Assembly: GCF_004803895.1 (NCBI RefSeq)
Contig: NZ_CP021978.1
Span: forward strand, 6,138,001-6,202,000
Direction of reading: 5' to 3'
From: Streptomyces hawaiiensis
Lineage (GTDB): Bacteria > Actinomycetota > Actinomycetes > Streptomycetales > Streptomycetaceae
Length of the DNA: 64,000 bases
Shown here: piece after piece, positions 24,467 through 34,400 of the stretch
Numbering within the stretch: position 1 is the first letter of the stretch
Layout of the letters: each line of letters starts with the position of its first letter
Position numbers and translations under genes: made by a program
The notes under the pieces: model-generated
What the model was told of the DNA's origin: nothing
Seen by the model: the letters and a program-made list of their open reading frames with translations, nothing else
The model's database searches: none

Positions 24467-25072
24467 TCACGCGTTCCTGATGGCCGAGATGTCGAAGTTG
24501 AGCTTGATCTTGTCGGAGACCAGGACGCCGCCGGTCTCCAGCGCCGCGTTCCAGGTCAGACCCCACTCGGAGCGCAGGATCTCCGCCTTGCCCTCGAAAC
24601 CGACGCGCTCGTTGCCGAAGGGGTCCTTCGCGGCGCCGTTGAACTCCAGGTCGATGGCGAGGGGCCGGGTGGTGCCGAGGATCGTCAGGTCGCCGGTGAT
24701 CCGGTAGTCGTCACCGCCGAGCGCCTCCGCCTTGGTGGAGCGGAACGTCATGGCCGGGAACTCGTCCGCCTTGAAGAAGTCCGCGCTCTTGAGGTGGCCG
24801 TCGCGGTCGGCGTTGCCCGTGCTGATGCTGTCCATCACGACGTCGATGGAGGCCGTCGACCGCGACGGGTCGGTGCCGTCGAGCCGGAGCGTGCCGGTGA
24901 AGTCCTGGAAGCTGCCCTTGACGTTGGTGACCATGGCGTGCCGGGCCACGAAGCCGATCGTCGAGTGCGCGGGGTCGATCGTGTAGTCGCCGGTCAGAGC
25001 GGCGAGCTCGGGGCTCACGGCGGCACCGGTGGCGGTGGCGGTCTGGGCGTCGTTGCGGCTGAAGATGCTCAT
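24467..25072 (-). CDS. YceI-family protein
   Basis: A 201-residue protein with a complete YceI lipocalin-like beta-barrel: GDYTIDPAHSTIGFVARHAM, GSFQDFTGTLRLDG, HLKSADFFKADEFPAMTF, GDLTILGTTRPLAIDLEF and EWGLTWNAAL. The family binds polyisoprenoids or similar amphiphiles. Members can be periplasmic, but this one has no signal peptide and would be cytoplasmic. In many actinobacteria a MarR regulator is adjacent; none is here, yet palindromic TTGAAC-type sites lie in the upstream region. Confidence 0.9.
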   Translation of the reverse strand: MSIFSRNDAQTATATGAAVSPELAALTGDYTIDPAHSTIGFVARHAMVTNVKGSFQDFTGTLRLDGTDPSRSTASIDVVMDSISTGNADRDGHLKSADFFKADEFPAMTFRSTKAEALGGDDYRITGDLTILGTTRPLAIDLEFNGAAKDPFGNERVGFEGKAEILRSEWGLTWNAALETGGVLVSDKIKLNFDISAIRNA

Positions 25073-25442
25073 GAGGTGTGCCTCCTGTGCGTGAAGTTGA
25101 ACGTTTAACTACTCCAACGAGACTCACCGTAGACCTATTCCGTTCAATGTTCAACATCTTCGCCGGGTGTGTCGCCCCGCGTCCGCCGCACCCTCCCGTA
25201 CCCCCGGTCGGCGCAATCGCGCGGCCCGCAGGGGTGGTCCTGCCGGACGCGGTGGGTGGCGGCCCGGAACGCGGTGGCGCACGGGCCGGAGCCTGCCGGT
25301 GCGCTCGGCGGTGGCGTGTCGCACCGGGCCCAGGCGGCCCGCCGTGCGGTGGCGGTGTCCGGCGAGACGGGGTTCCGTTTCCAGTGACCGTATGGAGACA
25401 GACGAGACCACGGCGGACGCACAGCGCAGGGGAGAGCGACTC
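25073..25442. promoter_or_regulatory. Intergenic region with two TTGAAC-type palindromic motifs
   Basis: Between the divergent yceI-like and SDR genes. AGTTGAACGTTTAACT at 25095-25110 is a 16-bp imperfect palindrome, 22 bp upstream of the yceI start; GTTCAATGTTCAAC at 25142-25155 repeats the motif. These resemble MarR-family operators. The remaining 290 bp shows no gene I can support. Confidence 0.5.
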
Positions 25443-26300
25443 GTGACACTCACCGGCTCCGGCTCGGCCTACGACCCACCGGCGGACCCCGCCCCGCGCC
25501 GCTCCACGACCCCCGTCCCCGGCCGGGTGAACCAGTACGGGCCGCCGCGACGACTCGACCGGCGCGTGGCCCTGGTCACCGGTGCCTCCTCCGGCATCGG
25601 GGCGGCCACGGCACGGCGGTTCGCCATGGACGGCTGGCAGCTGCTCCTCAGCGGACGCGACCGGCACCGCCTGGAGCAGACGGCGTCCGGCACCTCGGCC
25701 GTCCTGCTGCCCGCCGACCTCGCGGCCCCGGACGGCCCGCGCCTGCTGGCCCGGTCCGCGCTGCACACCACCGGCCGGATCGACGTCCTGGTCGCCGGGG
25801 CGGGCATGGGCTGGACGGGCCCCTTCACCGCCATGCCGCACACCGACATCGACCGGGTGCTGACCCTGGACCTCAACGCCACGCTCCACCTCGTGCGCGA
25901 GGTGCTGCCCTCCATGATCGCGGCCGGGCGGGGGCGCGTGGTGCTGCTCGGCTCGGTCGCGGGCTGCGTGGGCCTGCGGGAGGAGGCGGTGTACTCCGCC
26001 GCCAAGGCCGGCCTGGCCGCCTTCGCCGAGGCGCTGCGCCAGGAACTGCGCGGTACGGGCGTGGGCGTGACCTTCGTCGTGCCCGGAGCCGTCGACACGG
26101 CCTTCCACGCCCGCCGCGGCAGGCCCTACGACGGCACCCGCGCCGGTCTCCTCTCGCCCGGCTGCGTCGCCGGCACGATCTGGGAGGCCGTCCGGCACAA
26201 CCGCGACGAGGCTTACGTCCCCACCTGGCTGACCCTCCCCGGCCGGGTCCGCGGCCTCGCGCCGGGCCTGTACCGCCGCCTGTTGAACCGCTTCGGCTGA
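25443..26300 (+). CDS. Short-chain dehydrogenase/reductase
   Basis: A 285-residue classical SDR. The nucleotide-binding motif TGASSGIG is at residues 46-53, the structural motif is VAGAGMGW in place of the usual NNAG, and the catalytic pair is Tyr184/Lys188 in YSAAK, with the serine in LLGSVAG. The substrate is unknown. The chosen GTG start at 25443 has GGGGAG 8 nt upstream; an ATG at 25392 would add 17 residues. It is divergent from the yceI-like gene and followed by a repeat array. Confidence 0.83.
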   Translation: MTLTGSGSAYDPPADPAPRRSTTPVPGRVNQYGPPRRLDRRVALVTGASSGIGAATARRFAMDGWQLLLSGRDRHRLEQTASGTSAVLLPADLAAPDGPRLLARSALHTTGRIDVLVAGAGMGWTGPFTAMPHTDIDRVLTLDLNATLHLVREVLPSMIAAGRGRVVLLGSVAGCVGLREEAVYSAAKAGLAAFAEALRQELRGTGVGVTFVVPGAVDTAFHARRGRPYDGTRAGLLSPGCVAGTIWEAVRHNRDEAYVPTWLTLPGRVRGLAPGLYRRLLNRFG

Positions 26301-26479
26301 CCCCCGCCGGCCGTTCCCGTTCCGGTCACCCGGGCTGTTCCTGGTCCGGTCACCCGGGCCGTTCCCGGCTCGTGCCCACCCCGGCCAGTGATCCGCGGGC
26401 GCGGCGTTGAACGCCGCCATGCTGCCGCTCGCGCCGGCCGGCATCGCGGCGGGCACGGCGGCCACCCGGCTGGGGCTGC

Positions 26480-26905
26480 CGGTCACCCTTGCTCTGCCCG
26501 GTTCCCGTCCCTCTTGCGTCCCGGTTCCGGTCACCCTGGCCGTCCCCGTGTCCCGGCCCCCTTGCCCCCCGGTTCCGGTCACCCTGGCCGTCCCCCCCGC
26601 CCCGGCCCCCCCTTGCCTCCCGGTTCCGGTCACCCTGGCCGTCCCCCCCCGCCCCGGCCCCCCCTTGCCTCCCGGTTCCGGTCACCCTGGCCGTTCCCCC
26701 CGCCCCGGCCCCCCTTGCCTCCCGGTTCCGGTCACGCTGACCGTCCCCCCGCCCCAGCCCCCTTGCCCTCCCGGTTCCGGTTGGCCGTTCCCCCGTCCCG
26801 GTCCCTCTTGCCCCCGGTTCCGGTCACCCTGGCCGTTCCCCCCGTCACGGTCCCCCTTGCGTCCCGGTTCCGGTCACCTGGCCGTCCCCCCGCCCGCCCC
26901 GGTCA
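26480..26905. repeat. About 50-bp tandem repeat array upstream of the PL8 lyase gene
   Basis: The anchor CGGTTCCGGT begins at 26521, 26570, 26621, 26673, 26723, 26772, 26815 and 26865, spacing 43-52 bp, usually followed by CACCCTGGCCGT and a C-rich run. Length varies mostly in the C tracts. Shorter related units extend left to about 26311 and right to about 26940. Frames through the array are open on both strands only because of the composition; no gene is supported in 26301-26978. Confidence 0.85.
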
Positions 26906-26978
26906 CTCCCGCCGTTCGCCCGTTCCGGTCACTCCGGCCGGCTCCACCGTTCAGGTGACCGCCTCCCCGTGGTAGGGC

Positions 26979-29381
26979 ATGGGCATGTCTCCCCAGCGCC
27001 GCCTCTTCCCCCGCCGTACGGCCGGGGCCGCCGCCCTGCTCCGGCCCAGCCGCCGGGCCCTGCTGCTGGCGGCCGCGGTCCTCGCGGCGACCGGTGGCGC
27101 GGCGCCCGCCGGCCGGGGCGCCGACGCGTCGGGCGCGTCCGGCGACCAAGGTGCTCCTGGCGATCCGTACGACACCCTGCGCCGCCGCTGGCTCGGCATC
27201 GCCCTCGGCACGGGTTACGACCCGAAGGCCGAGCCCTACGCCACCCGGCTCGCCGAGACCGGCGCACTCGCCCGCGCCCTGCGCGCGAGCATGGCCCCGG
27301 CGGCGGACTCCCTCTGGCCCGGGCATCCCTTCGACCCGCCGACCGGCATCACCCTCAGCTACGGCCGCCTGTGGACCATGACCCGGGCCTACGTCCAGCA
27401 GGGCACCGGCTCGACCGCCGACCCCGGCCTCCTCGCCGGCATCCTGCGCGGCCTCGACCACCTCTCCGCCGCTGTCTACAACCCCTCCACCACCCGCTAC
27501 GGCAACTGGTGGGAGTGGCAGATCGGCAGCCCCCGGCTGCTCACCGACATCGCGGCCGCCCTGCACGAGGAGCTGGGGGAGGCCCGCGTCAGCGCCGTAT
27601 GCGCCGCCGTCGACCACTTCGTCCCCGACTCGGCCCTCGGCGACTACAGCGGCACCTCCACCGGCGCCAACCGCGTCGACCTGTGCCGCTCCGTCGCCCT
27701 GCGCGGTATCCTCGGCCGCGACCCCGCCAAGATCGCCCTCGCCCGGGACGCGCTCTCCCCGGTCTTCCCGTACGTCACCCGGGGCGACGGCCTCTACGCC
27801 GACGGCTCCTTCGTCCAGCACACCTGGGTCGCCTACTCGGGCACGTACGGCCAGGTCATGCTCGACGGCCTCGGCCGGCTCTTCGCCCTGCTCGCCGGAT
27901 CCGGCTGGGAGGTCACCGACCCCAACCGGCAGATCGTCCTCGACAGCGTCGAGCGCGCCTACGTGCCGCTCATCCACGACGGGCTGGTCATGGACAGCGT
28001 CAACGGCCGGGCCATCAGCCGCGGTCACCTCACCACCGACGACCGCAAGGTCATGCGCAGCGACCACTACCACGGCCACCAGCTCATCGCCGCCATCGCC
28101 CTGCTCGCGGCCGGTGCGAGCCCGGCGGAACGCGACCGCTGGCACGCCCGCGTCAAGGGCTGGATCGACCGGGACACCGTGACCCCGATCCTGACGGCAC
28201 CCCAGTTCGGCGTCGCCGATCTGGCCCGGCTGCACGCCATCGCCGAATCACCCGCCCCGGCCGCGCCCGAACCCGCCGGGCACCACCTCTTCGCCGCCAT
28301 GGACCGTGCCGTCCACCGCGGCCCCGGTTTCACCGTGAACATCGCCATGGCCGGCGACCGCATCGCCCACTACGAGTGCGGCAACGGCGAGAACCCCCGC
28401 GGCTGGCACACCGGCGCGGGCATGGTCAGCTGGTGGGCGGGCGCGAGCGACCAGTACACGGACTGGTTCTGGCCGACCGTCGACTGGTACCGGCTGCCCG
28501 GCACCACTGTCTCCACCAAGCGGCTCGCCGACCGTGAAGGCGGCGAGTGGGGCACGGCCCGCCCGGACGCGCGCTGGGTCGGCGGCACCACCGACGGCGT
28601 GTACGCGGCCATCGGCCAGCACCTCAAGGGCCTCGGCTCCACCCTCGAAGCCCGCAAGTCCTGGTTCTGCGTCGCGGACGCGGTGATCTGCCTGGGCGCC
28701 GGGATCACCTGCGCCGACGGCGTCCCGGTCGAGACGGTCGTCGACAACCGCAACCTCGGCGCATCCGGCACCCAACGCTTCGTCAAGGGGCCGAACTGGG
28801 CCCACCTGGAGGACCACGGCGGCTGGGTCCTGCTCGGCCGCGAGCCGAAGGCGCTGCGCGAGGACCGCACCGGCGCCTGGTCCGACATCAACACCGCCGG
28901 CACGCCGGAGCGGCGCACCCGCCGCTGGCAGACCCTCTGGCTCGAGCACGGCACCGACCCCGAAGACGCCGCGTACGCCTACGTCCTGATGCCCGGGGCC
29001 TCCCGACGCGCGGTCGCGCGCCGCGCCTCCGACCGCCGCTGGCTGTCGGTCCTCGCCAACGACGCCGGCCGCCAGGCGGTCACCGTGCCGTCCCTCGGCT
29101 GCACGGCCGCCAACTTCTGGCAGGCGGGGACGGCGGGCCCGCTCTCCGCCTCCGGCGGCGCGAGCGTGCTGATCGTCCGCCGGGGCCGTACCGCTACCCT
29201 CTGCGTGAGCGAACCGCCCCGCACGGGCCAGCCGCTGGAGATCGTCTGGGACCACCCGGTCCGCCGCGTCGTGCACGTGGACGAGACGGTCGAGGCACAC
29301 TCGACAGGCACCCGGCTCCGCCTCGTCATCACCCCGGGGACGGCTTGCGCGACCCACCGATGTGAGGTGACGCTCGCGTGA
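26979..29381 (+). CDS. Polysaccharide lyase family 8 (hyaluronate/chondroitin/xanthan lyase-like)
   Basis: An 800-residue secreted lyase. A long signal region (residues 1-48, with RR pairs and the core ALLLAAAVLAATGGAA) precedes the alpha/alpha toroid, which contains the PL8 catalytic stretch DGSFVQHTWVAYSGTYG (His and Tyr) and the Asn/Trp-rich NWWEWQIGSPRLL. Super-beta-sandwich domains follow, with GWHTGAGMVSWW and DWFWPTVDWYRLPGTT. PL8 enzymes cleave uronic-acid polymers by beta-elimination. The exact polymer cannot be read from sequence. The gene lies between an SDR and accB and probably entered this site as accessory DNA. The ATG at 26979 has only a weak ribosome site; ATG at 26985 is equally possible. 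Confidence 0.85.
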   Translation: MGMSPQRRLFPRRTAGAAALLRPSRRALLLAAAVLAATGGAAPAGRGADASGASGDQGAPGDPYDTLRRRWLGIALGTGYDPKAEPYATRLAETGALARALRASMAPAADSLWPGHPFDPPTGITLSYGRLWTMTRAYVQQGTGSTADPGLLAGILRGLDHLSAAVYNPSTTRYGNWWEWQIGSPRLLTDIAAALHEELGEARVSAVCAAVDHFVPDSALGDYSGTSTGANRVDLCRSVALRGILGRDPAKIALARDALSPVFPYVTRGDGLYADGSFVQHTWVAYSGTYGQVMLDGLGRLFALLAGSGWEVTDPNRQIVLDSVERAYVPLIHDGLVMDSVNGRAISRGHLTTDDRKVMRSDHYHGHQLIAAIALLAAGASPAERDRWHARVKGWIDRDTVTPILTAPQFGVADLARLHAIAESPAPAAPEPAGHHLFAAMDRAVHRGPGFTVNIAMAGDRIAHYECGNGENPRGWHTGAGMVSWWAGASDQYTDWFWPTVDWYRLPGTTVSTKRLADREGGEWGTARPDARWVGGTTDGVYAAIGQHLKGLGSTLEARKSWFCVADAVICLGAGITCADGVPVETVVDNRNLGASGTQRFVKGPNWAHLEDHGGWVLLGREPKALREDRTGAWSDINTAGTPERRTRRWQTLWLEHGTDPEDAAYAYVLMPGASRRAVARRASDRRWLSVLANDAGRQAVTVPSLGCTAANFWQAGTAGPLSASGGASVLIVRRGRTATLCVSEPPRTGQPLEIVWDHPVRRVVHVDETVEAHSTGTRLRLVITPGTACATHRCEVTLA

Positions 29382-29533
29382 GCCTTGTCGGACCCTTACA
29401 AGCCGCACCGCCTCTGAGCAGTCGAAAAGGCTGCACCCCGCCATGGTTCTGTTCAGGGGTACCAGGAAAACACGCCGGAGACTGTGAGGAGTCGACGGCC
29501 CGCATTCATGGGTTGGCTTCGTAAGGTCACTAC

Positions 29534-31117
29534 ATGACCGTTTTGGATGAGGCGCCGGGCGAGCCGACCGACGCGCGCGGACGCGTGGCCGAACTGCACG
29601 AGATCCGTGCGCAGGCGGTGGCCGGACCGAGCGAGAAGGCGACCGAGGCGCAGCACGCCAAGGGCAAGCTGACCGCGCGGGAGCGCATCGAACTCCTTCT
29701 CGACCCGGAGTCCTTCCGGGAGGTCGAGCAGTTGCGCCGGCACCGGGCCACGGGCTTCGGCCTGGAGGCCAAGAAGCCGTACACCGACGGTGTGATCACC
29801 GGCTGGGGCACGGTGGAGGGCCGCACGGTCTTCGTCTACGCGCACGACTTCCGCATCTTCGGCGGCGCCCTGGGCGAGGCCCACGCCACGAAGATCCACA
29901 AGATCATGGACATGGCCATCGCGGCCGGTGCCCCGCTGGTGTCGCTGAACGACGGAGCCGGCGCCCGCATCCAGGAGGGCGTCTCGGCGCTCGCCGGCTA
30001 CGGCGGCATCTTCCAGCGCAACACCAAGGCCTCGGGCGTGATCCCGCAGATCTCGGTCATGCTCGGCCCCTGCGCGGGCGGCGCGGCCTACAGCCCCGCC
30101 CTCACCGACTTCGTCTTCATGGTCCGCGAGACCTCGCAGATGTTCATCACCGGCCCCGACGTCGTCAAGGCGGTCACCGGCGAGGAGATCACGCAGAACG
30201 GCCTGGGCGGTGCGGACGTCCACGCCGAGACGTCCGGTGTCTGCCACTTCGCCTACGACGACGAGGAGACCTGCATCGCCGAGGTCCGCTACCTCCTGTC
30301 GATGCTCCCGCAGAACAACCGCGAGAACCCGCCCCGCACGGAGCCCTCGGACACGGCCGGCCGCCGCTCGGACGTCCTCCTGGACCTGGTCCCGGCGGAC
30401 GGCAACCGGCCGTACGACATGGCCAAGGTCATCGAGGAGATCGTCGACGACGGCGACTACCTCGAGGTGCACGAGCGCTGGGCCCGCAACATCATCTGCG
30501 CGCTGGGCCGGATGGACGGCCAGGTCGTCGGCATCGTGGCGAACCAGCCCCAGTCGCTGGCGGGAGTGCTGGACATCGAGGCCTCCGAGAAGGCGGCCCG
30601 CTTCGTCCAGATGTGCGACGCGTTCAACATCCCGATCGTCACTCTTCTGGACGTCCCCGGCTTCCTGCCGGGCGTCGACCAGGAGCACGGTGGCATCATC
30701 CGCCACGGCGCGAAGCTCCTGTACGCCTACTGCAACGCGACCGTGCCGAGGATCTCGCTGATCCTGCGCAAGGCCTACGGAGGTGCGTACATCGTCATGG
30801 ACAGCCAGTCCATCGGTGCGGACCTCACCTACGCCTGGCCGACGAACGAGATCGCCGTCATGGGCGCGGAGGGCGCGGCCAACGTCATCTTCCGCCGCCA
30901 GATCGCCGAGGCCGAGGACCCCGAGGCCATGCGGGCCCGCATGGTCAAGGAGTACAAGTCCGAGCTGATGCACCCCTACTACGCGGCCGAGCGGGGCCTG
31001 GTCGACGACGTCATCGACCCCGCCGAGACCCGCGAGGTGCTCATCAAGTCCCTCGCCATGCTCCAGACCAAGCACGCGGACCTGCCGTCCCGCAAGCACG
31101 GCAACCCGCCGCAGTAA
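29534..31117 (+). CDS. accB: Acyl-CoA carboxylase carboxyltransferase (beta) subunit
   Basis: A 527-residue carboxyltransferase of the acetyl/propionyl-CoA carboxylase type. It moves the carboxyl group from biotin to acetyl- or propionyl-CoA, making malonyl- or methylmalonyl-CoA for fatty acid and polyketide synthesis. Key segments are GGALGEAHATKI, LNDGAGARIQEGVSALAGYG, the oxyanion motifs GPCAGGAAYSPAL and GKAYGGAYIVM-like RKAYGGAYIVM, and DVPGFLPGVDQEHGGIIRHG. The biotinylated alpha chain is encoded elsewhere. It precedes the epsilon subunit gene by 35 bp. The name accB rests on synteny with accE and the conservons, as I recall for S. coelicolor. Confidence 0.92.
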   Translation: MTVLDEAPGEPTDARGRVAELHEIRAQAVAGPSEKATEAQHAKGKLTARERIELLLDPESFREVEQLRRHRATGFGLEAKKPYTDGVITGWGTVEGRTVFVYAHDFRIFGGALGEAHATKIHKIMDMAIAAGAPLVSLNDGAGARIQEGVSALAGYGGIFQRNTKASGVIPQISVMLGPCAGGAAYSPALTDFVFMVRETSQMFITGPDVVKAVTGEEITQNGLGGADVHAETSGVCHFAYDDEETCIAEVRYLLSMLPQNNRENPPRTEPSDTAGRRSDVLLDLVPADGNRPYDMAKVIEEIVDDGDYLEVHERWARNIICALGRMDGQVVGIVANQPQSLAGVLDIEASEKAARFVQMCDAFNIPIVTLLDVPGFLPGVDQEHGGIIRHGAKLLYAYCNATVPRISLILRKAYGGAYIVMDSQSIGADLTYAWPTNEIAVMGAEGAANVIFRRQIAEAEDPEAMRARMVKEYKSELMHPYYAAERGLVDDVIDPAETREVLIKSLAMLQTKHADLPSRKHGNPPQ

Positions 31118-31152
31118 CCCGGCGGACATCTTCCTCATGGAGACTGACACCC

Positions 31153-31347
31153 ATGGAATCGCCTGACATCCGCGTCGAGAAGGGCCACGCCGAGCCCGAG
31201 GAGGTCGCCGCCATCACGGCCATCCTCCTGGCCCGCGCCGCCGCCCGCCCCACCGACCCGACCCCGGCCCACCGCGGCCGCATCAAGGCGGGCTGGCGCC
31301 GCCTGGAACGCGAGCCGGGCTTCCGCGCCCCGCACAGCTGGCGCTGA
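31153..31347 (+). CDS. accE: Acyl-CoA carboxylase epsilon subunit
   Basis: A 64-residue protein, MESPDIRVEKGHAEPEEVAA followed by an Ala-rich helix and ending GWRRLEREPGFRAPHSW. This is the actinobacterial AccE signature: a small helical subunit that binds the alpha-beta complex and stimulates activity. It is in the same operon as accB. The C-terminal W-x-x-Ser-W-like end is intact. Confidence 0.85.
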   Translation: MESPDIRVEKGHAEPEEVAAITAILLARAAARPTDPTPAHRGRIKAGWRRLEREPGFRAPHSWR

Positions 31348-31361
31348 CCTCTTCACGCCCT

Positions 31362-31397
31362 CACGGCCCCGTCCTCCTTCGGGAGGGCGGGGCCGTG
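31362..31397. terminator. Bidirectional terminator between accE and the NACHT gene
   Basis: A 16-bp stem (31362-31377 and 31382-31397, one G-T pair) with a TTCG loop between converging genes. Confidence 0.85.
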
Positions 31398-31406
31398 GTG
31401 CGGGTG

Positions 31407-34400
31407 TCAGCGGACGACGACCTGCACGCCGCGGAACCGCAGAGCGCCTGGATCCTCCGGCAGGACGCAGTTGTACAACCTGAGCTCCGCCAGCCTGGGC
31501 GGGACGAAGCCGGGTGAACGCAGCCAGGCGGCGACGTCGACGCCGTGCAGGGACAGGTGCAGCCCGGGCATGGCCGCCACCGAGTCCAGCCCTCTGGGCA
31601 GGCAGAACTCCTCGGTGAGCAGGGTTACACGGGAAAGACCGGCGTGGTTCGCCAGACTGGACACGTCGGAAGCGGCGGTGACTCCCCAGAGGTCGAGGTG
31701 ATCCATATCCGGGGCCAGCCGTAGATCTCCCAAGTCCGGTGTGTTCCTCACGCCGAGGGACAGGAACTGCAGACGGCGCAGTTCGCCCAGGACTTCCAGA
31801 CCTCTGACCGGTGCATGAGCCAGCAGTACGAGGAAGGTCAGGCCAGGATGGGCCCGCAGCACGGCGAGGTCCGCTTCGCCCCGTAGGTCGAAGACCGACA
31901 GAACCGCCAGTGGCGGCACGTCCGCCAGGGTGGCGAACTCCTCGAAGGGCAAGCTGATGGAGAGACCGGCGAAGGGCCCCACCTCGGTCAGCAGACGCCA
32001 CTGACCGGAGTGCGTGACGCGGAGCCGGCGGCCTTCCAGGGGCAGCCGGGACAGCACGCGCCCGGCGTAGGCCTCGGCGTCGAAGTAGCCCCACGCGTCG
32101 ACCAGTTCATCGATCACGGTGTCTCGCCGGTCCTCCACGTATCCCGCGAGCAGGTCCAGTGCCTCCTCACCGCCGATCAGCGCCACCGTCCGCACGGTCT
32201 GAACGGCGGCCTTCTCCGTCAACGCGCCCAGCGACTGCGGCAGTCTGCGCAGCAGGCTCGGCCCCACCGCCGCCAGGGCGGGCGGATCCGTCTCGCGGCG
32301 TGCAGGCAGCAAGTGCGCCACGGCCTCGTCCAGGCGCTGCGCCAGCCGCTCCGAGACCGAGGGCAACGTCTCCTGGCAGGACGCCGCCAGCAGCCGCAGC
32401 GTCCGCGCGTGCCGGGGCTCCCGTTCGGCCCGGTCGAGGATCCCGCCCAGCAGTTCCTCCCGCTGGCGGGCGTTCGCATGGCCCGCCGCCATGATGACCG
32501 TCTCCCGCCACAGGTCCAGATGCGCCCGCTCGACCAGGTTGCCCATCCGGTCCTCCTCGGCCGCCTCCGACGAGGCGAGGTACTCCTGGAAGGTCCGGTG
32601 CACGAAGTCCAGGCGGGCCTCGGCGGGGGAGCGGAGGATGCCGGAGCGGTGGCGCAACTGGTCCAGCACCCGCCCGCCCTCCATGCCGTCCAGGTGCCGC
32701 ATCGCCCGCAGCTTCCTGCCGACGTGCACGGCGGCCTGCTCAACGGAGATCTCGCTGCGGTTGTTGTCCGACAACCGCCAGGCCAGATCCCGCAGGATGA
32801 CGAGCTTGTCGTTGAGACTCAGTTTGCTGTCCACCGCGCTCGGCACGTTCCGGTCGGCATCCCGGTCGTGGACCAGGGTGTGCAGCGCGTTCCGGTACAA
32901 CTCCATCCGGTCCCGGGGCAGTTGCCGGCCCCGGTTGAGGTGCAGGGCGCAGAGCATCGCGGCCAGCAGGGGAGTACCCGCGAGCGACTGGAGGTGCGGG
33001 CGGTCCTTCAGACTGGTCAGCAGGGACTGCTCGTACAGCGGGAGGTCGTCCACGGGACAGGGCAGGTCCTCGCCCAGTTCCCGAACCGCCTGGTGCCACT
33101 GCCGTACGAAGGCCGCCAGGTCCGGCGGGCGCATGCGGTCCAGGTGCAGCGCGGTGAAGTGCTCCCCGCGCAGCCAGTCCGCGCCGGCCGCCGCCGGGCG
33201 GGAGGTGACCACCACGCGGACCCCGTCGTACGCCATCAGGAGCTTGCGCAGCCAGTCCCGGACCGCCCGGCGCTCCCGGTCGAGCAGTTCGTCCACGCCG
33301 TCGATCAGCAGCAGGGCCCGTCCCGAGTCCAGCTGCCGCTCCACCCAGCCCTTGGGCATGATGCCGGTGATCGGCCCGGCGATCCCGTCGAGCATCGCGT
33401 CGGGAGCCGGTGGCGTACGGCCGCTGTACTCCCGCAGCTTGACCAGGACGGGCGTCAGACCGTTCCAGTCGGCCAGCTCCCCGGAAAAGGCGCCGCGGGC
33501 GGCCGTCACGGCCAGCCAGCGCAGCAGGGTCGTCTTGCCCGAACCCGCCTCGCCGCGCAGCAGCACCCGCGAGGCACCGCTGAGCCCGGTCTCGACCCGC
33601 ATCCCGGAGCTCTCGCCCCCGGCCTCCTCCCAGTCGCTCATGTCGGGCCGCAGCCGGGACAGGGAACGGACGGTCCGGCGCCGGGACCCGTCGTCCCCGG
33701 TCGCCCGCAGGCTCGCGTACGCCACCGACAACCGCACCCGCGGCCCCGCCGCCCGGTCCGACGTACGCCGGAACAACTCCACCTCGTCCAGGTCCCGGCT
33801 GACCAGCTCCAGGTACCGGCGCCGGAACGCCGTGTCCCGGTCCGTGCCGTCCGGGGCGAGCAGGGAGCGGTCCGGCAGCCGCTCCAGGAGCCGGGCCACC
33901 TCGGCGCCGAGCGTGGCCGTCCGCGCCAGGAGCTCCGCCGCCGCCCGCTCCTCGAAGACGGGCAGACTCCGCACGATCCGTACGTAGTACTCGACGCACT
34001 CGGCGAAGAGCATCTCGTACAGCCGGGACTCCGCCTCGCTCAGCCCGACCGGGGCACGCACCGACCCGGTGATGCGGCGGATCAGCTCCGCCGGGTTGGC
34101 GTCCGCCGCGAACACGGCCTCGTCCGAGAGGTCAGCCCGCGCGAACGTGTCGCACACCGCGTCGACCACGGCCTGCCGTCCGGCCTCGTCCAGCCCCCGG
34201 AACTCGTGCTCCAGATACGGCTCCAGCCGGTCGAACACCGCGTCGGTGATCTGCCCGAACTGTCGCTCCACACTCCGCTGCAGCCGCAGCCCGGGCACCC
34301 GTAGCCGTACCAGCTCCGTCAGCGAGGAGTGCCGCTCCTGCTGTCGCCGCCTGCCGCCCAGCCAGATGTCGGCCGCCGTCCTTGCCACGATCGTGCCCAG

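Noticed and set aside
24711..26633. A 640-codon minus-strand frame rich in ARVTGTG repeats
   Set aside because: It runs through the antisense of the SDR and the minisatellite; the repeats reflect DNA tandem units, not a protein family.
26480..26905. Possible CRISPR array
   Set aside because: Units are contiguous with no unique spacers, lengths vary in C-runs, and no cas genes are present.
32010..34304. A 764-codon plus-strand frame across the NACHT gene
   Set aside because: Antisense shadow of the NACHT gene, which has clear motifs and codon bias.
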